A stretch of 12,960 bases of DNA, taken from the NCBI GenBank assembly GCA_031278025.1, contig JAITLF010000250.1, positions 1 to 12,960 on the forward strand, given 5' to 3'. This DNA comes from Treponema sp. GTDB lineage: Bacteria > Spirochaetota > Spirochaetia > Treponematales > Breznakiellaceae. The translations under genes and the position numbers were made by a program. Every line of letters starts with the position of its first letter. Within the stretch, counting starts at the first letter, position 1. Below the pieces are notes generated by a model, which saw only the letters and a list, made by a program, of their open reading frames with translations, was not told where the DNA came from and did not search any database. Below, in pieces: positions 6,445 through 12,913 of the stretch.

Positions 6445-7433
6445 GGGGCATCCCTGGGGACAGATCCGCCAATAGAGGAACGCATGTCCGTATCGGCCTG
6501 GATGTTTTTAAGGCGGTAATAATCCATTATTCCTAAGTGGCCGTTTCTGAAGGCTTCGGCAATGGCCCGGGGGATTTCCGCTTCGGCCAGGACTACCTTT
6601 GCGCGGTTTTCCTGGACCCGGGCCAGCATTTCCTGTTCCTGGGCCTGGGCCGCCGCCCGGCGCTTTTCCGCCTCCGCCTGGAACCGCCGTTTGTCCGCCT
6701 CGGCCTGATCCGCCTGGAGTTTAGCCCCCACATTGGCTCCAACATCAATGTCGGCAATGTCAATAGAAAGGATTTCAAAGGCGGTCCCCGCGTCCAAACC
6801 TTTTGCCAAAACCCGCTTGGATATGGTATCCGGATTTTCCAACACCGCCTTGTAGGACGCCGACGAACCTATGGTGGTAACGATGCCTTCTCCTACCCGC
6901 GCAATGATGGTCTCCTCTGTGGCCCCGCCGACCAGACGTTCAATGTTGGCCCGCACGGTTACCCGGGCCTTCACCTGGAGTTGGATTCCGTCTTTGGCTA
7001 CCGCGTCTATGGTGGTCTTGCCCTTGGACCTGTCCGGGCAGTCTATGACCTTGGGATTAACGCTGGTTCTAACCGCCTCAAGCACATCCCTTCCCGCCAG
7101 GTCTATGGCGGCAGCCCGGCGGAAGGGCAGGGGAATGTTTGCCTTGTTCGCCGCAACCAGGGCGCGGCTCACCTTCATCACATCCCCCCGGGCCAGGAAA
7201 TGGGTTTCCAGCATATCCGACTCAACTTCGATTCCGGCCTTGGAAAGCATGATGCGGGAATCCACGATGACCCCGGGGTTCACATGCCGAAGCCACATGC
7301 CGATGAGCTTCCCCATCCCGACCGACGCGTCGGAAAGGAGCGCCCGGAACCAGAGTCCAAAAAACCGGAAAAACAAAAGCAAAAAACCCAGAACGATAAG
7401 TCCTACCAGAATCAATACAACGAACATTCCCAT
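6441..7433 (-). CDS. floA: FloA, flotillin-like SPFH protein of functional membrane microdomains
   Basis: 330 residues, the standard length for FloA (YqfA family). It begins with a membrane-embedded hydrophobic segment (~3-24, [19 protein letters not shown]), then an SPFH-like domain with the hallmark [13 protein letters not shown] and GRDVLEA. A long Ala/Glu/Arg coiled coil follows ([23 protein letters not shown]). It closes with the FloA signature [13 protein letters not shown], then [19 protein letters not shown]. FloA oligomerises on the cytoplasmic face and organises lipid rafts, affecting secretion and membrane fluidity. The ATG at 7433 is chosen over upstream in-frame GTG (7436) and TTG (7439), because AAGGAG at 7443-7448 is nine bases from it. 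NfeD lies upstream on the same strand and two small genes follow with overlap or close spacing. Confidence 0.95.
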   Translation of the reverse strand: MGMFVVLILVGLIVLGFLLLFFRFFGLWFRALLSDASVGMGKLIGMWLRHVNPGVIVDSRIMLSKAGIEVESDMLETHFLARGDVMKVSRALVAANKANIPLPFRRAAAIDLAGRDVLEAVRTSVNPKVIDCPDRSKGKTTIDAVAKDGIQLQVKARVTVRANIERLVGGATEETIIARVGEGIVTTIGSSASYKAVLENPDTISKRVLAKGLDAGTAFEILSIDIADIDVGANVGAKLQADQAEADKRRFQAEAEKRRAAAQAQEQEMLARVQENRAKVVLAEAEIPRAIAEAFRNGHLGIMDYYRLKNIQADTDMRSSIGGSVPRDAP

Positions 7434-7545
7434 CACCAATCTCTCCTTATCAAATAAAATAATTGAGCCTCTTCCAAAATTAATTGACGGTGCGCTAAAC
7501 GCTCACGGTGCGAACCGCCGGTTTGATGGAACAGCCTCAATCTAT

Positions 7546-7573
7546 AAAAAACACCCGCCGCTGCCCCGCAGCG
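7546..7573 (-). terminator. hairpin plus T-run between nfeD and floA (terminator or attenuator)
   Basis: Read on the minus strand, CGCTGC-GGG-GCAGCG (7573-7559) forms a perfect six-pair stem with a three-base loop, then seven bases, then a run of six T (plus-strand A6 at 7546-7551). It lies 45 bases after the nfeD stop. Partial termination here would set the nfeD:floA ratio; the AT-rich stretch 7440-7497 downstream could hold a separate floA promoter, although no clear hexamer pair is visible. Confidence 0.4.
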
Positions 7574-7617
7574 CCCCGCTAAGAGGACTGTCCCCAGAGG
7601 CCCCCCGTCCCCTCCGG

Positions 7618-9153
7618 CTACACAAGCCGAACGGTTATGACGCTGCCCCTGACGCGGGTAACCCGGACGCCCCGCCCCGGTTCGACAAAGGAACCGTCTG
7701 CTTCCACAGAGTAGACTTCGCCGTCTATCTCGACCCGTCCGGAAGGCCGCAAGGTGGTAACCGCCACGCCGATCTTACCAACCAGACCCCCGTAACCTTG
7801 AAGACCCGGCGCCTCGCCGTCCGCCGCCGATTCATCCGTGTCCGCTGGGCCGCCCGCAGTCCCGGTGATGCGCGTCTTCAATGTCAGGCGGTCGAAAATC
7901 CTGATCTTCGGTCCCAGAAGGGCGATGGCCGCAATCCCCGCGACCGACGCCAGCAGCCCTATCGCCACTACCACCGTATTCCTCCCCAACAGGGTCCACT
8001 CCCACTCAAACCGGGGAATCACAAAGTCCTGCATGGACAAGACCAGAGAAAGCCCGATGAGGATAAGCCCCGCAATTCCCATAAACCCAAACCCTGGCAG
8101 GATGAAGATTTCCACCGCCAAAAAGCCCGCTCCCAACAGGAAGAGGATGATCTCGGCGGAACCGGCTTTTCCAAGCAGTATGCCGGAGCCAAAGACCACG
8201 GCAAAGGCGATGATTGCCGTAACTCCCGGAATACCGAAACCGGGAGTGTTGATTTCCAGAAAAATCATCACGATTCCCAGGACGATGAGTATGGTCTGCA
8301 CCGCGCCGGAAGTAAGAAACGAAATGATCCCATCGGCGGCGCTTGGCTCGCTGGTGCCGATTTCCCCCGTAGCCCCCATGACGGTAAGAAGGCCCGCCGC
8401 ATCATCGGCCAGGGCTTTAACCAGGCCGTAGCGAAAGGCTTCCCCGCCGGTGAGGGAGAGCAGCTTCCCTTTGGGAGAGATTTCCCCGATCCGCTCGACC
8501 GCCAGGGCTTCATCCTTTTCCATCCGCTCAAGTTCCGCCAGGGTAAACACCCTGGTTTCTCCGTCTACCGCGGCTTCCCACAGTTCCACATCGTAATCCA
8601 CCATGGCCAGGGCGATGTTCACGGGATGGCCGTTCCTCTCCGCCAGGGCCGCGATCTGAGAGCGGATTGCCGACACTGTTTTTTCCCCCGCCCCTTGGGT
8701 GCTGCCGGTTGCTTCCATAATAACCGGCGCGGCGGCTCCTATGGAGGTACCTGAAGCCATATAGATGTCGGCGCAGGCAAAGGCGATAAGGGCCCCCGCC
8801 GACCAGCTTACCCCCATGGATTCATCCCCGGCGTGGACCCATGCAACGGCCCGGGCGCCTTTGACGGACGTAATAAAAGAAGTGATCTGTAAGGCCGAAT
8901 CCACCCGGCCCCCAAAGGTATCTATATCAAAAACGATGAAGGACGCCCCCTGATTCAGGGCCTTCCGGGTTTCCCGGCGGACAAAGACGGACATGGAGGG
9001 GTCTATATCCCCCCGTATAGGGATGATCCAGGCGGAACCCGCCCCGTTTCGCGGACCGGCTTCCGCATCCTGGCCAACGGCGCTTCCGGCAGCCGTCAAA
9101 CAAAGCAGGAGAAAGATCGCCGGCAGGATTCCCGAAAATAACGTGGGTTTCAT
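7618..9153 (-). CDS. NfeD-family membrane serine protease (YqeZ-type, long form)
   Basis: 511 residues. Signal peptide/anchor at 1-27 (FLLLCLTAAGSAVG), then a ClpP/crotonase-fold protease domain (~40-240) facing the periplasm, with the substrate-binding loop DTFGGRVDSA (oxyanion GG 81-82). Ser118 in SWSAGALIAF is the likely nucleophile and Lys158 the likely general base; the spacing matches the Ser-Lys dyad of archaeal 1510-N. The SIGAAAPV motif follows. Several membrane helices fill ~270-400 (ILIVLGIVMIFLEIN; IILFLLGAGFLAVEIFILPGFG; VVVAIGLLASVAGIAAIALL). The end (~440-511) is the NfeD OB-fold domain (GLVGKIGVAVTTLRPSGRVEIDG). Long NfeD proteins pair with SPFH proteins, here FloA directly downstream. 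The ATG at 9153 has only a distant AAGG (15 bases), so initiation may be weak. Confidence 0.93.
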   Translation of the reverse strand: MKPTLFSGILPAIFLLLCLTAAGSAVGQDAEAGPRNGAGSAWIIPIRGDIDPSMSVFVRRETRKALNQGASFIVFDIDTFGGRVDSALQITSFITSVKGARAVAWVHAGDESMGVSWSAGALIAFACADIYMASGTSIGAAAPVIMEATGSTQGAGEKTVSAIRSQIAALAERNGHPVNIALAMVDYDVELWEAAVDGETRVFTLAELERMEKDEALAVERIGEISPKGKLLSLTGGEAFRYGLVKALADDAAGLLTVMGATGEIGTSEPSAADGIISFLTSGAVQTILIVLGIVMIFLEINTPGFGIPGVTAIIAFAVVFGSGILLGKAGSAEIILFLLGAGFLAVEIFILPGFGFMGIAGLILIGLSLVLSMQDFVIPRFEWEWTLLGRNTVVVAIGLLASVAGIAAIALLGPKIRIFDRLTLKTRITGTAGGPADTDESAADGEAPGLQGYGGLVGKIGVAVTTLRPSGRVEIDGEVYSVEADGSFVEPGRGVRVTRVRGSVITVRLV

Positions 9154-9244
9154 CGTTTTAGTGTACAGGACCTTGATGAAAAAGGCCAGACGATTTTACG
9201 AACGGCATTGGGCAAAGACGAAAAAGCCGGCATGCCGATGATGG

Positions 9245-9380
9245 CGGGCCGCGCCTCCGGTGGCGCGGGCGGCGCCGCCCCCGGCGGGGTCCGGGGCGGC
9301 GCCCCGCAGGGTCCGCCCCGCGCCTCCCGTGCCGCCGGAGGCGTCTACGCAGACGAGGGAGGCGCCTGCGCGGACGGCGG
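9245..9380. repeat. GC-rich intergenic repeat island B
   Basis: Very GC-rich, low-complexity DNA rich in GGCGCCCC, CCGGCGGGG and CCCCGCAGGG words, resembling island A (416-516) and island C (12551-12652). It is bounded by an inverted repeat, CGCCTCCGG (9252-9260) with CCGGAGGCG (9335-9343), so much of it can fold back. All frames through it give arginine/glycine/alanine-rich junk, so no gene is called. It lies upstream of nfeD, in the 405-base gap before the permease gene. Confidence 0.55.
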
Positions 9381-9418
9381 AGACAAGGGCCTGCGGCTGT
9401 AACCCCAGGTTTGCGCCA

Positions 9419-9478
9419 CGCAAAAGTGTTTTTGCGGCGCACAAAAATGGTTTTGCGCCGCACAAAAATGGTTTTGCG
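9419..9478. repeat. 21-bp tandem repeat, about three copies
   Basis: The 20-base word CGCACAAAAATGGTTTTGCG occurs exactly at 9438-9457 and 9459-9478 (period 21). A diverged copy, CGCAAAAGTGTTTTTGCG, precedes it at 9419-9436. Each copy is itself a quasi-palindrome (CGC..AAAA..TTTT..GCG). The 21-base period keeps frame, but the seven-residue repeat it would encode has no start or context, so it is treated as non-coding. It lies just after the permease gene on the minus strand. Confidence 0.8.
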
Positions 9479-9481
9479 ATC

Positions 9482-9519
9482 AAAAAACCTGAGTCTGCGG
9501 GCGCGGGAAAAGGGTCAGG
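9482..9519 (-). terminator. possible terminator of the EamA permease gene
   Basis: On the minus strand CCTGA (9519-9515) can pair with TCAGG (9492-9488), immediately followed by six T (plus-strand A6 at 9482-9487). The loop is long (22 bases) and the stem short, so this is weak. The position, about 40 bases past the permease stop, is appropriate. Confidence 0.3.
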
Positions 9520-9558
9520 CAAGGCCGGACCCGGGCCTGCGGTGCGCCAGGAAAAGCG

Positions 9559-10506
9559 TTACCCGCTCTGGCCCCGCAGAATGACGTCCATCTGGGTGGC
9601 CAGCATACCGCAGAAGATGAGCGCAAACCCCAGGAGGGTCCAGGTCCCCAAAGGCTCAGACAAAAGGATGACCCCGCCTATGGCGGCGAAGACCCCTTCC
9701 AGGGAGAGGAGTATGGTGGCGTGGGCGGGGGGCGCGTACTTTTGGCCTACTACTTGCAAGGTGTAGGCGAGACCCACCGAGCCAAAGGCGCTGTAGAAGA
9801 GCGGGATGCCGCATTGCCGGAGGGCTTCCGGCGAGGCGGTCTCCCGCAAAAAAAGGGCGGCGGCAGCGGAAAGGACGCCGCAGACTATGAACTGTCCTGA
9901 AGCAAGGGCCACGGGATCCGCCCGCTTGACCAGACTGTCGATGAGGAGCACGTGGAAGGCCCAAAACACGGCGCTTGCCGCGGTGAGAAGGTCGCCGGGG
10001 TTCAGGCGCAGGGGTTCCGAAGCGGAGCCGCCGGCCCGGTCAAAGATCGGGGAGGCGATGCTGATGAAGAAGAGGCCCGCCAGGGTGAAGGCCGCGCCTA
10101 TCCAGGTGGGAAGCCCGGTTTTCTTTCCCAGGAAGATGCCGAACATGGGGGTAAAGGCCACATAAAGCCCGGTAATAAACCCCGAATTTCCGGCGGTGGT
10201 GTAGATGATCCCGATCTGCTGCAATGTTGCGGCGCAAAAAAGGCAGCCCCCGGCCAGGCAGGAACAGCCGGCGAAGCTCCTGAGCTTCAGGGGCAGGCCG
10301 GTGCGTCCGTCCTTGCGCCGTTCGGGATTCCTCAATCTAAGGATGACCAGCGGAACGAGGGACAGGCTTCCAAGGATGAATCTGATGGCGTTAAACGCAA
10401 ACGGCCCCATGACATCCATTGCCGACCGCTGGGCTACAAACGCAAAACCCCACACACACGCCGTAATTAAAAGCAGCATATCCGCCCGTAACGCCTGTTT
10501 ATTCAT
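9559..10506 (-). CDS. EamA/DMT-family membrane transporter
   Basis: 315 residues with about ten hydrophobic helices in two homologous EamA halves, the standard architecture of drug/metabolite transporter permeases (RhaT/YdcZ-like) in the inner membrane. The first half has LLLITACVWGFAFVAQRSAMD near the start and GIIYTTAGNSGFITGLYVAFTP; the second starts with LLTAASAVFWAFHVLLIDSLV and has YAPPAHATILLSLEGVFAA, the typical conserved motif before the last helices. Family members export amino acids, nucleotides or other metabolites; the substrate cannot be read from sequence. The ATG at 10506 (MNKQALRAD) is chosen; a TTG 12 codons upstream is in frame, but neither has a clear Shine-Dalgarno sequence. 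It is divergent from pyrE across ~130 bases. Confidence 0.92.
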   Translation of the reverse strand: MNKQALRADMLLLITACVWGFAFVAQRSAMDVMGPFAFNAIRFILGSLSLVPLVILRLRNPERRKDGRTGLPLKLRSFAGCSCLAGGCLFCAATLQQIGIIYTTAGNSGFITGLYVAFTPMFGIFLGKKTGLPTWIGAAFTLAGLFFISIASPIFDRAGGSASEPLRLNPGDLLTAASAVFWAFHVLLIDSLVKRADPVALASGQFIVCGVLSAAAALFLRETASPEALRQCGIPLFYSAFGSVGLAYTLQVVGQKYAPPAHATILLSLEGVFAAIGGVILLSEPLGTWTLLGFALIFCGMLATQMDVILRGQSG

Positions 10507-10514
10507 GAAAGGTA

Positions 10515-10523
10515 TGCTATAGT
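10515..10523 (+). promoter_or_regulatory. extended -10 promoter for the leader ORF and pyrE
   Basis: TGCTATAGT at 10515-10523 matches the extended -10 pattern TGnTATAAT with one mismatch. No good -35 is seen at 10495-10500 (CTGTTT), as is usual for extended -10 promoters. Transcription would start near 10530, giving a leader of ~105 bases before pyrE that includes the 27-codon ORF. Confidence 0.4.
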
Positions 10524-10555
10524 ATTGCAAATCAGAATACAAGAGGAGCCACTAT

Positions 10556-10639
10556 TTGAAGATTTTGCGTGAAGGGGCGCCGGGGCGTTCCTTCAGCAAA
10601 ACCCTTCAATTTCCCATAACCTCCTGGGGGATTTTATGA
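10556..10639 (+). CDS. possible 27-codon leader peptide of pyrE
   Basis: A short ORF beginning with TTG at 10556 (MKILREGAPG...), seven bases after GAGGAG at 10543-10548. Its TGA (10637-10639) overlaps the pyrE ATG as ATGA. It lies entirely within the presumed pyrE leader, downstream of an extended -10 promoter. Good SD spacing and the start/stop overlap argue for translation and coupling with pyrE, whose own SD (GGGGGA at 10626-10631) is only moderate. The peptide matches nothing I know. It could be a regulatory leader, as translation of an upstream frame controls pyrE in enterobacteria, or a decayed end of another gene. The TTG start keeps confidence limited. Confidence 0.4.
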   Translation: MKILREGAPGRSFSKTLQFPITSWGIL

Positions 10640-11241
10640 GCGATACCATCACCTTACTGCGGAAATCCGGGGCCCTGCTGGAAGGGCATTTTCTCCTTTC
10701 TTCCGGCCGCCATTCGGACCGCTACGTTCAGTGCGCGCGGCTTCTGCAATACCCGGACCGGGCTGCGGCGGCTTTGACTCAGACGGTTACCCGTATCAGG
10801 GCGGACATTCTTGCCGGGCGCCTTGCCCTGGATGCGGTGGCAGGCCCGGCTCTGGGCGGCATCGTGGTTGCCTACGAACTGGGCCGCCAGCTTGGCCTTC
10901 CCGCCTTCTTCACCGAGCGGGATGATACGGGGGCCATGAAGCTGCGCCGGGGCTTCGCCATAGAACCGGGGGCCCGTATTCTTATCGCCGAAGACGTGGT
11001 TACCACCGGTAAATCTTCAGGGGAGTGCGCCGCAGTCCTGGAGGCCCTGGGCGGGCGCATAGCGGCCCTGGCCTGCGTGGTGGACCGCCGTTCTCCCGGC
11101 GCGGCCATCCCCTGGCCCCTCTACGCGGCGGTTGAATTGGAAGCCGCCGACTGGGACAGCGCCGGCTGTGGGCTTTGCAAACAAGGGGTCCCTTTCGTTA
11201 AACCCGGATCGAGATCGGGGAAGCAAGGAGGCGGGGGATGA
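10636..11241 (+). CDS. pyrE: orotate phosphoribosyltransferase
   Basis: 201 residues; a type I phosphoribosyltransferase that joins orotate to PRPP, giving OMP and pyrophosphate, the fifth step of de novo UMP synthesis. Seen are the substrate-facing LLSSGRHSDRYVQCARLLQYP (21-40, where the family has SG..S.Y), GPALGG at 70-75, the mobile catalytic loop after FFTERDD (91-97) and the PRPP-binding ILIAEDVVTTGKS at 116-128. The C-terminal block GCGLCKQGVPFVKPGSR is typical of one OPRTase clade. A short GKQGGGG tail is added. The start overlaps the leader ORF stop, and its own stop overlaps the start of a purD remnant, so the unit was once a polycistronic nucleotide-synthesis operon. Confidence 0.96.
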   Translation: MSDTITLLRKSGALLEGHFLLSSGRHSDRYVQCARLLQYPDRAAAALTQTVTRIRADILAGRLALDAVAGPALGGIVVAYELGRQLGLPAFFTERDDTGAMKLRRGFAIEPGARILIAEDVVTTGKSSGECAAVLEALGGRIAALACVVDRRSPGAAIPWPLYAAVELEAADWDSAGCGLCKQGVPFVKPGSRSGKQGGGG

Positions 11242-11480
11242 AGCTACTGGTAATCGGTTCGGGAGGCAGGGAACATGCCGTCGCCTCCGCAACCGGGGAT
11301 GGCCCCCGGAGGTTTGCCCGCAGACGGATGGGTCAGGCGGGAGTCGCCCCCTCCTTTTCGCCTTCGTTTACCTCCGTCCCATCTTCTATCGGCGTTTCCT
11401 ATTCCGCCGCCGCCTTTGCCTTCTTGGTAAGGAAACCCCATTCAAAGCCCATGGAAAGGTTAAACAAATACCGCTTGTAG
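11238..11480 (+). pseudogene. purD: purD remnant: N-terminal ~16 codons, then unrelated sequence
   Basis: The ATG overlaps the pyrE stop (ATGA) and has AAGGAGG at 11225-11231, six bases away. The product starts MKLLVIGSGGREHAVA, the invariant N-terminus of GAR synthetase (PurD, the ATP-grasp enzyme joining phosphoribosylamine and glycine in purine synthesis). After about codon 16 (11285) the similarity ends: the frame runs on to 11480 as arginine/serine-rich sequence with none of the expected next helix (normally WKL...) and no ATP-grasp motifs. Intact PurD is ~420 residues, so over 95% is missing. From 11399 onward this frame lies antisense to the exported-protein gene. The join near 11285 is the scar of a deletion or rearrangement. 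An intact purD elsewhere cannot be excluded. Confidence 0.8.
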
Positions 11481-12493
11481 GGAATGTTGGTTTCCGGCAT
11501 AACCGTCCTGCCTATATCGCCTGAAAAACGGAAATCGAAGAACAAGGCCCCGGTGGTGCCTATCTTGTATCCAATGTTGAACCCTGCCGTATAGCCGAGG
11601 GGCGGGGTGATCGTGTACTGGCTCAATGGCTGGGTAAAGTAGATCCCCCCATAGGGACCAAAGACGAATTGACCGGGTTTTATGTTGAGTTTGCCCAAAA
11701 GGGGAACGGAGATGGCGGCAGTACCAATCTGGCCGCGGATAGATTCCGTAGCAGCGCTATCGTAATAGCTGAATTCGACCGTATCGTAGGTAACATCCAA
11801 CCCGGTTTGCAGGCCGAAAGAAAAGGTGTTACCCGCTTGCTGCCGGGGAAAGAGCTGTATTTCTCCCCGCACGCCGGCGTCAAAGGTGAAACCCGGCAGA
11901 TGCATCGGCGTTCCGGCCTTAGAGTAATCTCCGGGGATTATATAAAGACGCGGGGAAAACCCGGCCCGCAACCCCAGGTAAATCCACTTGTTCTTCCAGG
12001 ATTTCAGTTCCGTGTCGAAATCGACAACCCCCGGCAGGGTCGAATAAAGGCTCAATATAAAAAAAGGAATAAAACCTATCCCCTCATTAATATCGGTGTA
12101 GGCTAATTCCTGAACAGCCAGCAGGCTTGAATCTTCCAGCTTCCACAGACTCATCTCGAAAACTTTCGTTCCGTCCTGCTCCTGGTTCAAAACACCGGTA
12201 ATGACATATTCCGGAAACAGCGCATGATCTGCAGGGTTAAGTTTTCCACGAGTAGGAGGCGGTTTTCCATTCATCCCGCGGGATTTGGCGAGTCTGACAA
12301 AGGAGTGCGCCGAGGTAAGCCATTCCAGTTCATCAACCATCGTGGTAAAAAGCAGACTCGCTTCCTTTGAAAGCCCCGTTTCCGTAAAAACCGGAATCAT
12401 CAGCAGGGTATACCCCTTCCTGGATTGGCTAAACACGGGAATTTGGACGAAAAGCACCAACACCATGAAAAAAAACAACGAGAAACGTGGCAT
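11399..12493 (-). CDS. exported protein: TolB/CsgG-like N-terminal half plus probable outer-membrane beta-barrel
   Basis: 364 residues from ATG 12493 (MPRFSLFFF), chosen because GGAG at 12503-12506 is nine bases upstream and the frame above it runs through a GC-rich repeat. A signal peptide occupies ~1-23 (FMVLVLFVQIPVFS-Q). Residues ~28-165 resemble the small TolB-N/CsgG-like fold seen in spirochaete lipoproteins and exported proteins: LLMIPVF at the start, then FPEYVITGVLNQEQDGTKVFEMSLWKLEDSSLL. Residues ~185-355 are alternating aromatic and glycine-rich strands (WIYLGLRAGFSPRLYI, FSFGLQTGLDVTY, VFGPYGGIYFTQPL, GALFFDFRFSGDIGR, RYLFNLSMGFEWGF) as in small outer-membrane barrels. It ends in KKAKAAAE, just before a TAG. 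It has no close same-strand partner; pyrE/purD is convergent. Function unknown. Confidence 0.8.
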   Translation of the reverse strand: MPRFSLFFFMVLVLFVQIPVFSQSRKGYTLLMIPVFTETGLSKEASLLFTTMVDELEWLTSAHSFVRLAKSRGMNGKPPPTRGKLNPADHALFPEYVITGVLNQEQDGTKVFEMSLWKLEDSSLLAVQELAYTDINEGIGFIPFFILSLYSTLPGVVDFDTELKSWKNKWIYLGLRAGFSPRLYIIPGDYSKAGTPMHLPGFTFDAGVRGEIQLFPRQQAGNTFSFGLQTGLDVTYDTVEFSYYDSAATESIRGQIGTAAISVPLLGKLNIKPGQFVFGPYGGIYFTQPLSQYTITPPLGYTAGFNIGYKIGTTGALFFDFRFSGDIGRTVMPETNIPYKRYLFNLSMGFEWGFLTKKAKAAAE

Positions 12494-12550
12494 GTGTTTC
12501 ATCTCCATATACATATAATAATGAAAAAACGGTGAAAAGACAGGGAAAAC

Positions 12551-12652
12551 AGGCAGCCGGAGGGACCCCTGCGGGGCAGAGCCCCGCAGGGAGCAGGAAG
12601 AAGCCTGCGGGGTGCGAGCAGCGCCCTGCGGGGACCGGGTAGCGCCCCGCGT
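12551..12652. repeat. GC-rich intergenic repeat island C
   Basis: GC-rich block directly upstream of the exported-protein gene, built of near-repeats such as CCCTGCGGGG, AGCCCCGCAGG, AGCCTGCGGGG and GCGCCCTGCGGGG. GCGGGGCAGAGCCC (12571-12584) is the reverse complement of 453-466 in island A, and GCGCCCTGCGG (12621-12631) matches 491-501. CCTGCGGGGC...GCCCCGCAGG at 12569-12590 is a perfect ten-base inverted repeat with a two-base centre. No gene is supported here. Confidence 0.6.
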
Positions 12653-12689
12653 TTGGAATCGGCGCAGGCTAAAGGGAGCCCTTGCAATG

Positions 12690-12732
12690 TATGCGCTGAA
12701 AACATGAGATGCAATGAAGTTAACAGCGCATA
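12690..12732. repeat. 9-bp inverted repeat with 25-base spacer
   Basis: TATGCGCTG (12690-12698) is the exact reverse complement of CAGCGCATA (12724-12732). A -10-like TATACT lies at 12731-12736 on the plus strand, at the edge of the right arm. It could be an operator or a transcript hairpin in the otherwise empty 12653-12862 stretch; either is inferred. Confidence 0.4.
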
Positions 12733-12772
12733 TACTACTATCGACAACATTACCCCCTGTTCCCTCCACAGA

Positions 12773-12824
12773 CTCCACCGGATTCTTTCGGTTCCCTCTT
12801 CAGCACTCAGCTTTCCCGGTGGAG
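12773..12824. repeat. 9-bp inverted repeat upstream of the 16-codon ORF
   Basis: CTCCACCGG (12773-12781) and CCGGTGGAG (12816-12824) are exact reverse complements separated by 34 bases. In a plus-strand transcript this hairpin would end 23 bases before the Shine-Dalgarno sequence of the small ORF at 12863. Confidence 0.4.
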
Positions 12825-12862
12825 GGGGAAAAACGGGCTTTTCAAGCAAGGAGGTCATAACA

Positions 12863-12913
12863 ATGATATATCGGTTGTTCGCCAATTGCGCTTCGCTCGG
12901 CGGCTTCCCATGA
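12863..12913 (+). CDS. possible 16-residue small ORF or leader peptide with strong ribosome site
   Basis: ATG at 12863 has a near-consensus AAGGAGG (12848-12854) eight bases upstream. It encodes 16 residues (MIYRLFANCASLGGFP) and stops with TGA at 12911-12913. The stop overlaps an ATG at 12910 that opens a second frame (MTLRAVYCFQP...) running off the window. A strong SD before a tiny ORF coupled to another start suggests a leader peptide, or the relic 5' end of a broken gene. I recognise neither product. Confidence 0.35.
   Translation: MIYRLFANCASLGGFP

Noticed and set aside
6871..8754. Long plus-strand ORF opposite floA and nfeD
   Set aside because: Basic, low-complexity product with no recognisable domain; both opposing genes are unambiguous.
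9158..9463. Minus-strand Arg-rich ORFs and plus-strand Ala/Gly-rich ORFs in the nfeD-permease gap
   Set aside because: All are low-complexity readings of island B and the 21-bp repeats, without ribosome sites or family patterns.
12494..12778. Longer N-terminus for the exported protein (in-frame start at 12778)
   Set aside because: The extension translates the GC-rich repeat and would bury the signal peptide; ATG 12493 with GGAG gives a normal exported N-terminus.
12499..12885. Minus-strand ORF of 128 codons upstream of the exported-protein gene
   Set aside because: Its second half is a translation of GC-rich island C (Arg/Pro/Ala-rich). It has no good ribosome site and ends inside the leader of the exported-protein gene, so a real gene is unlikely.
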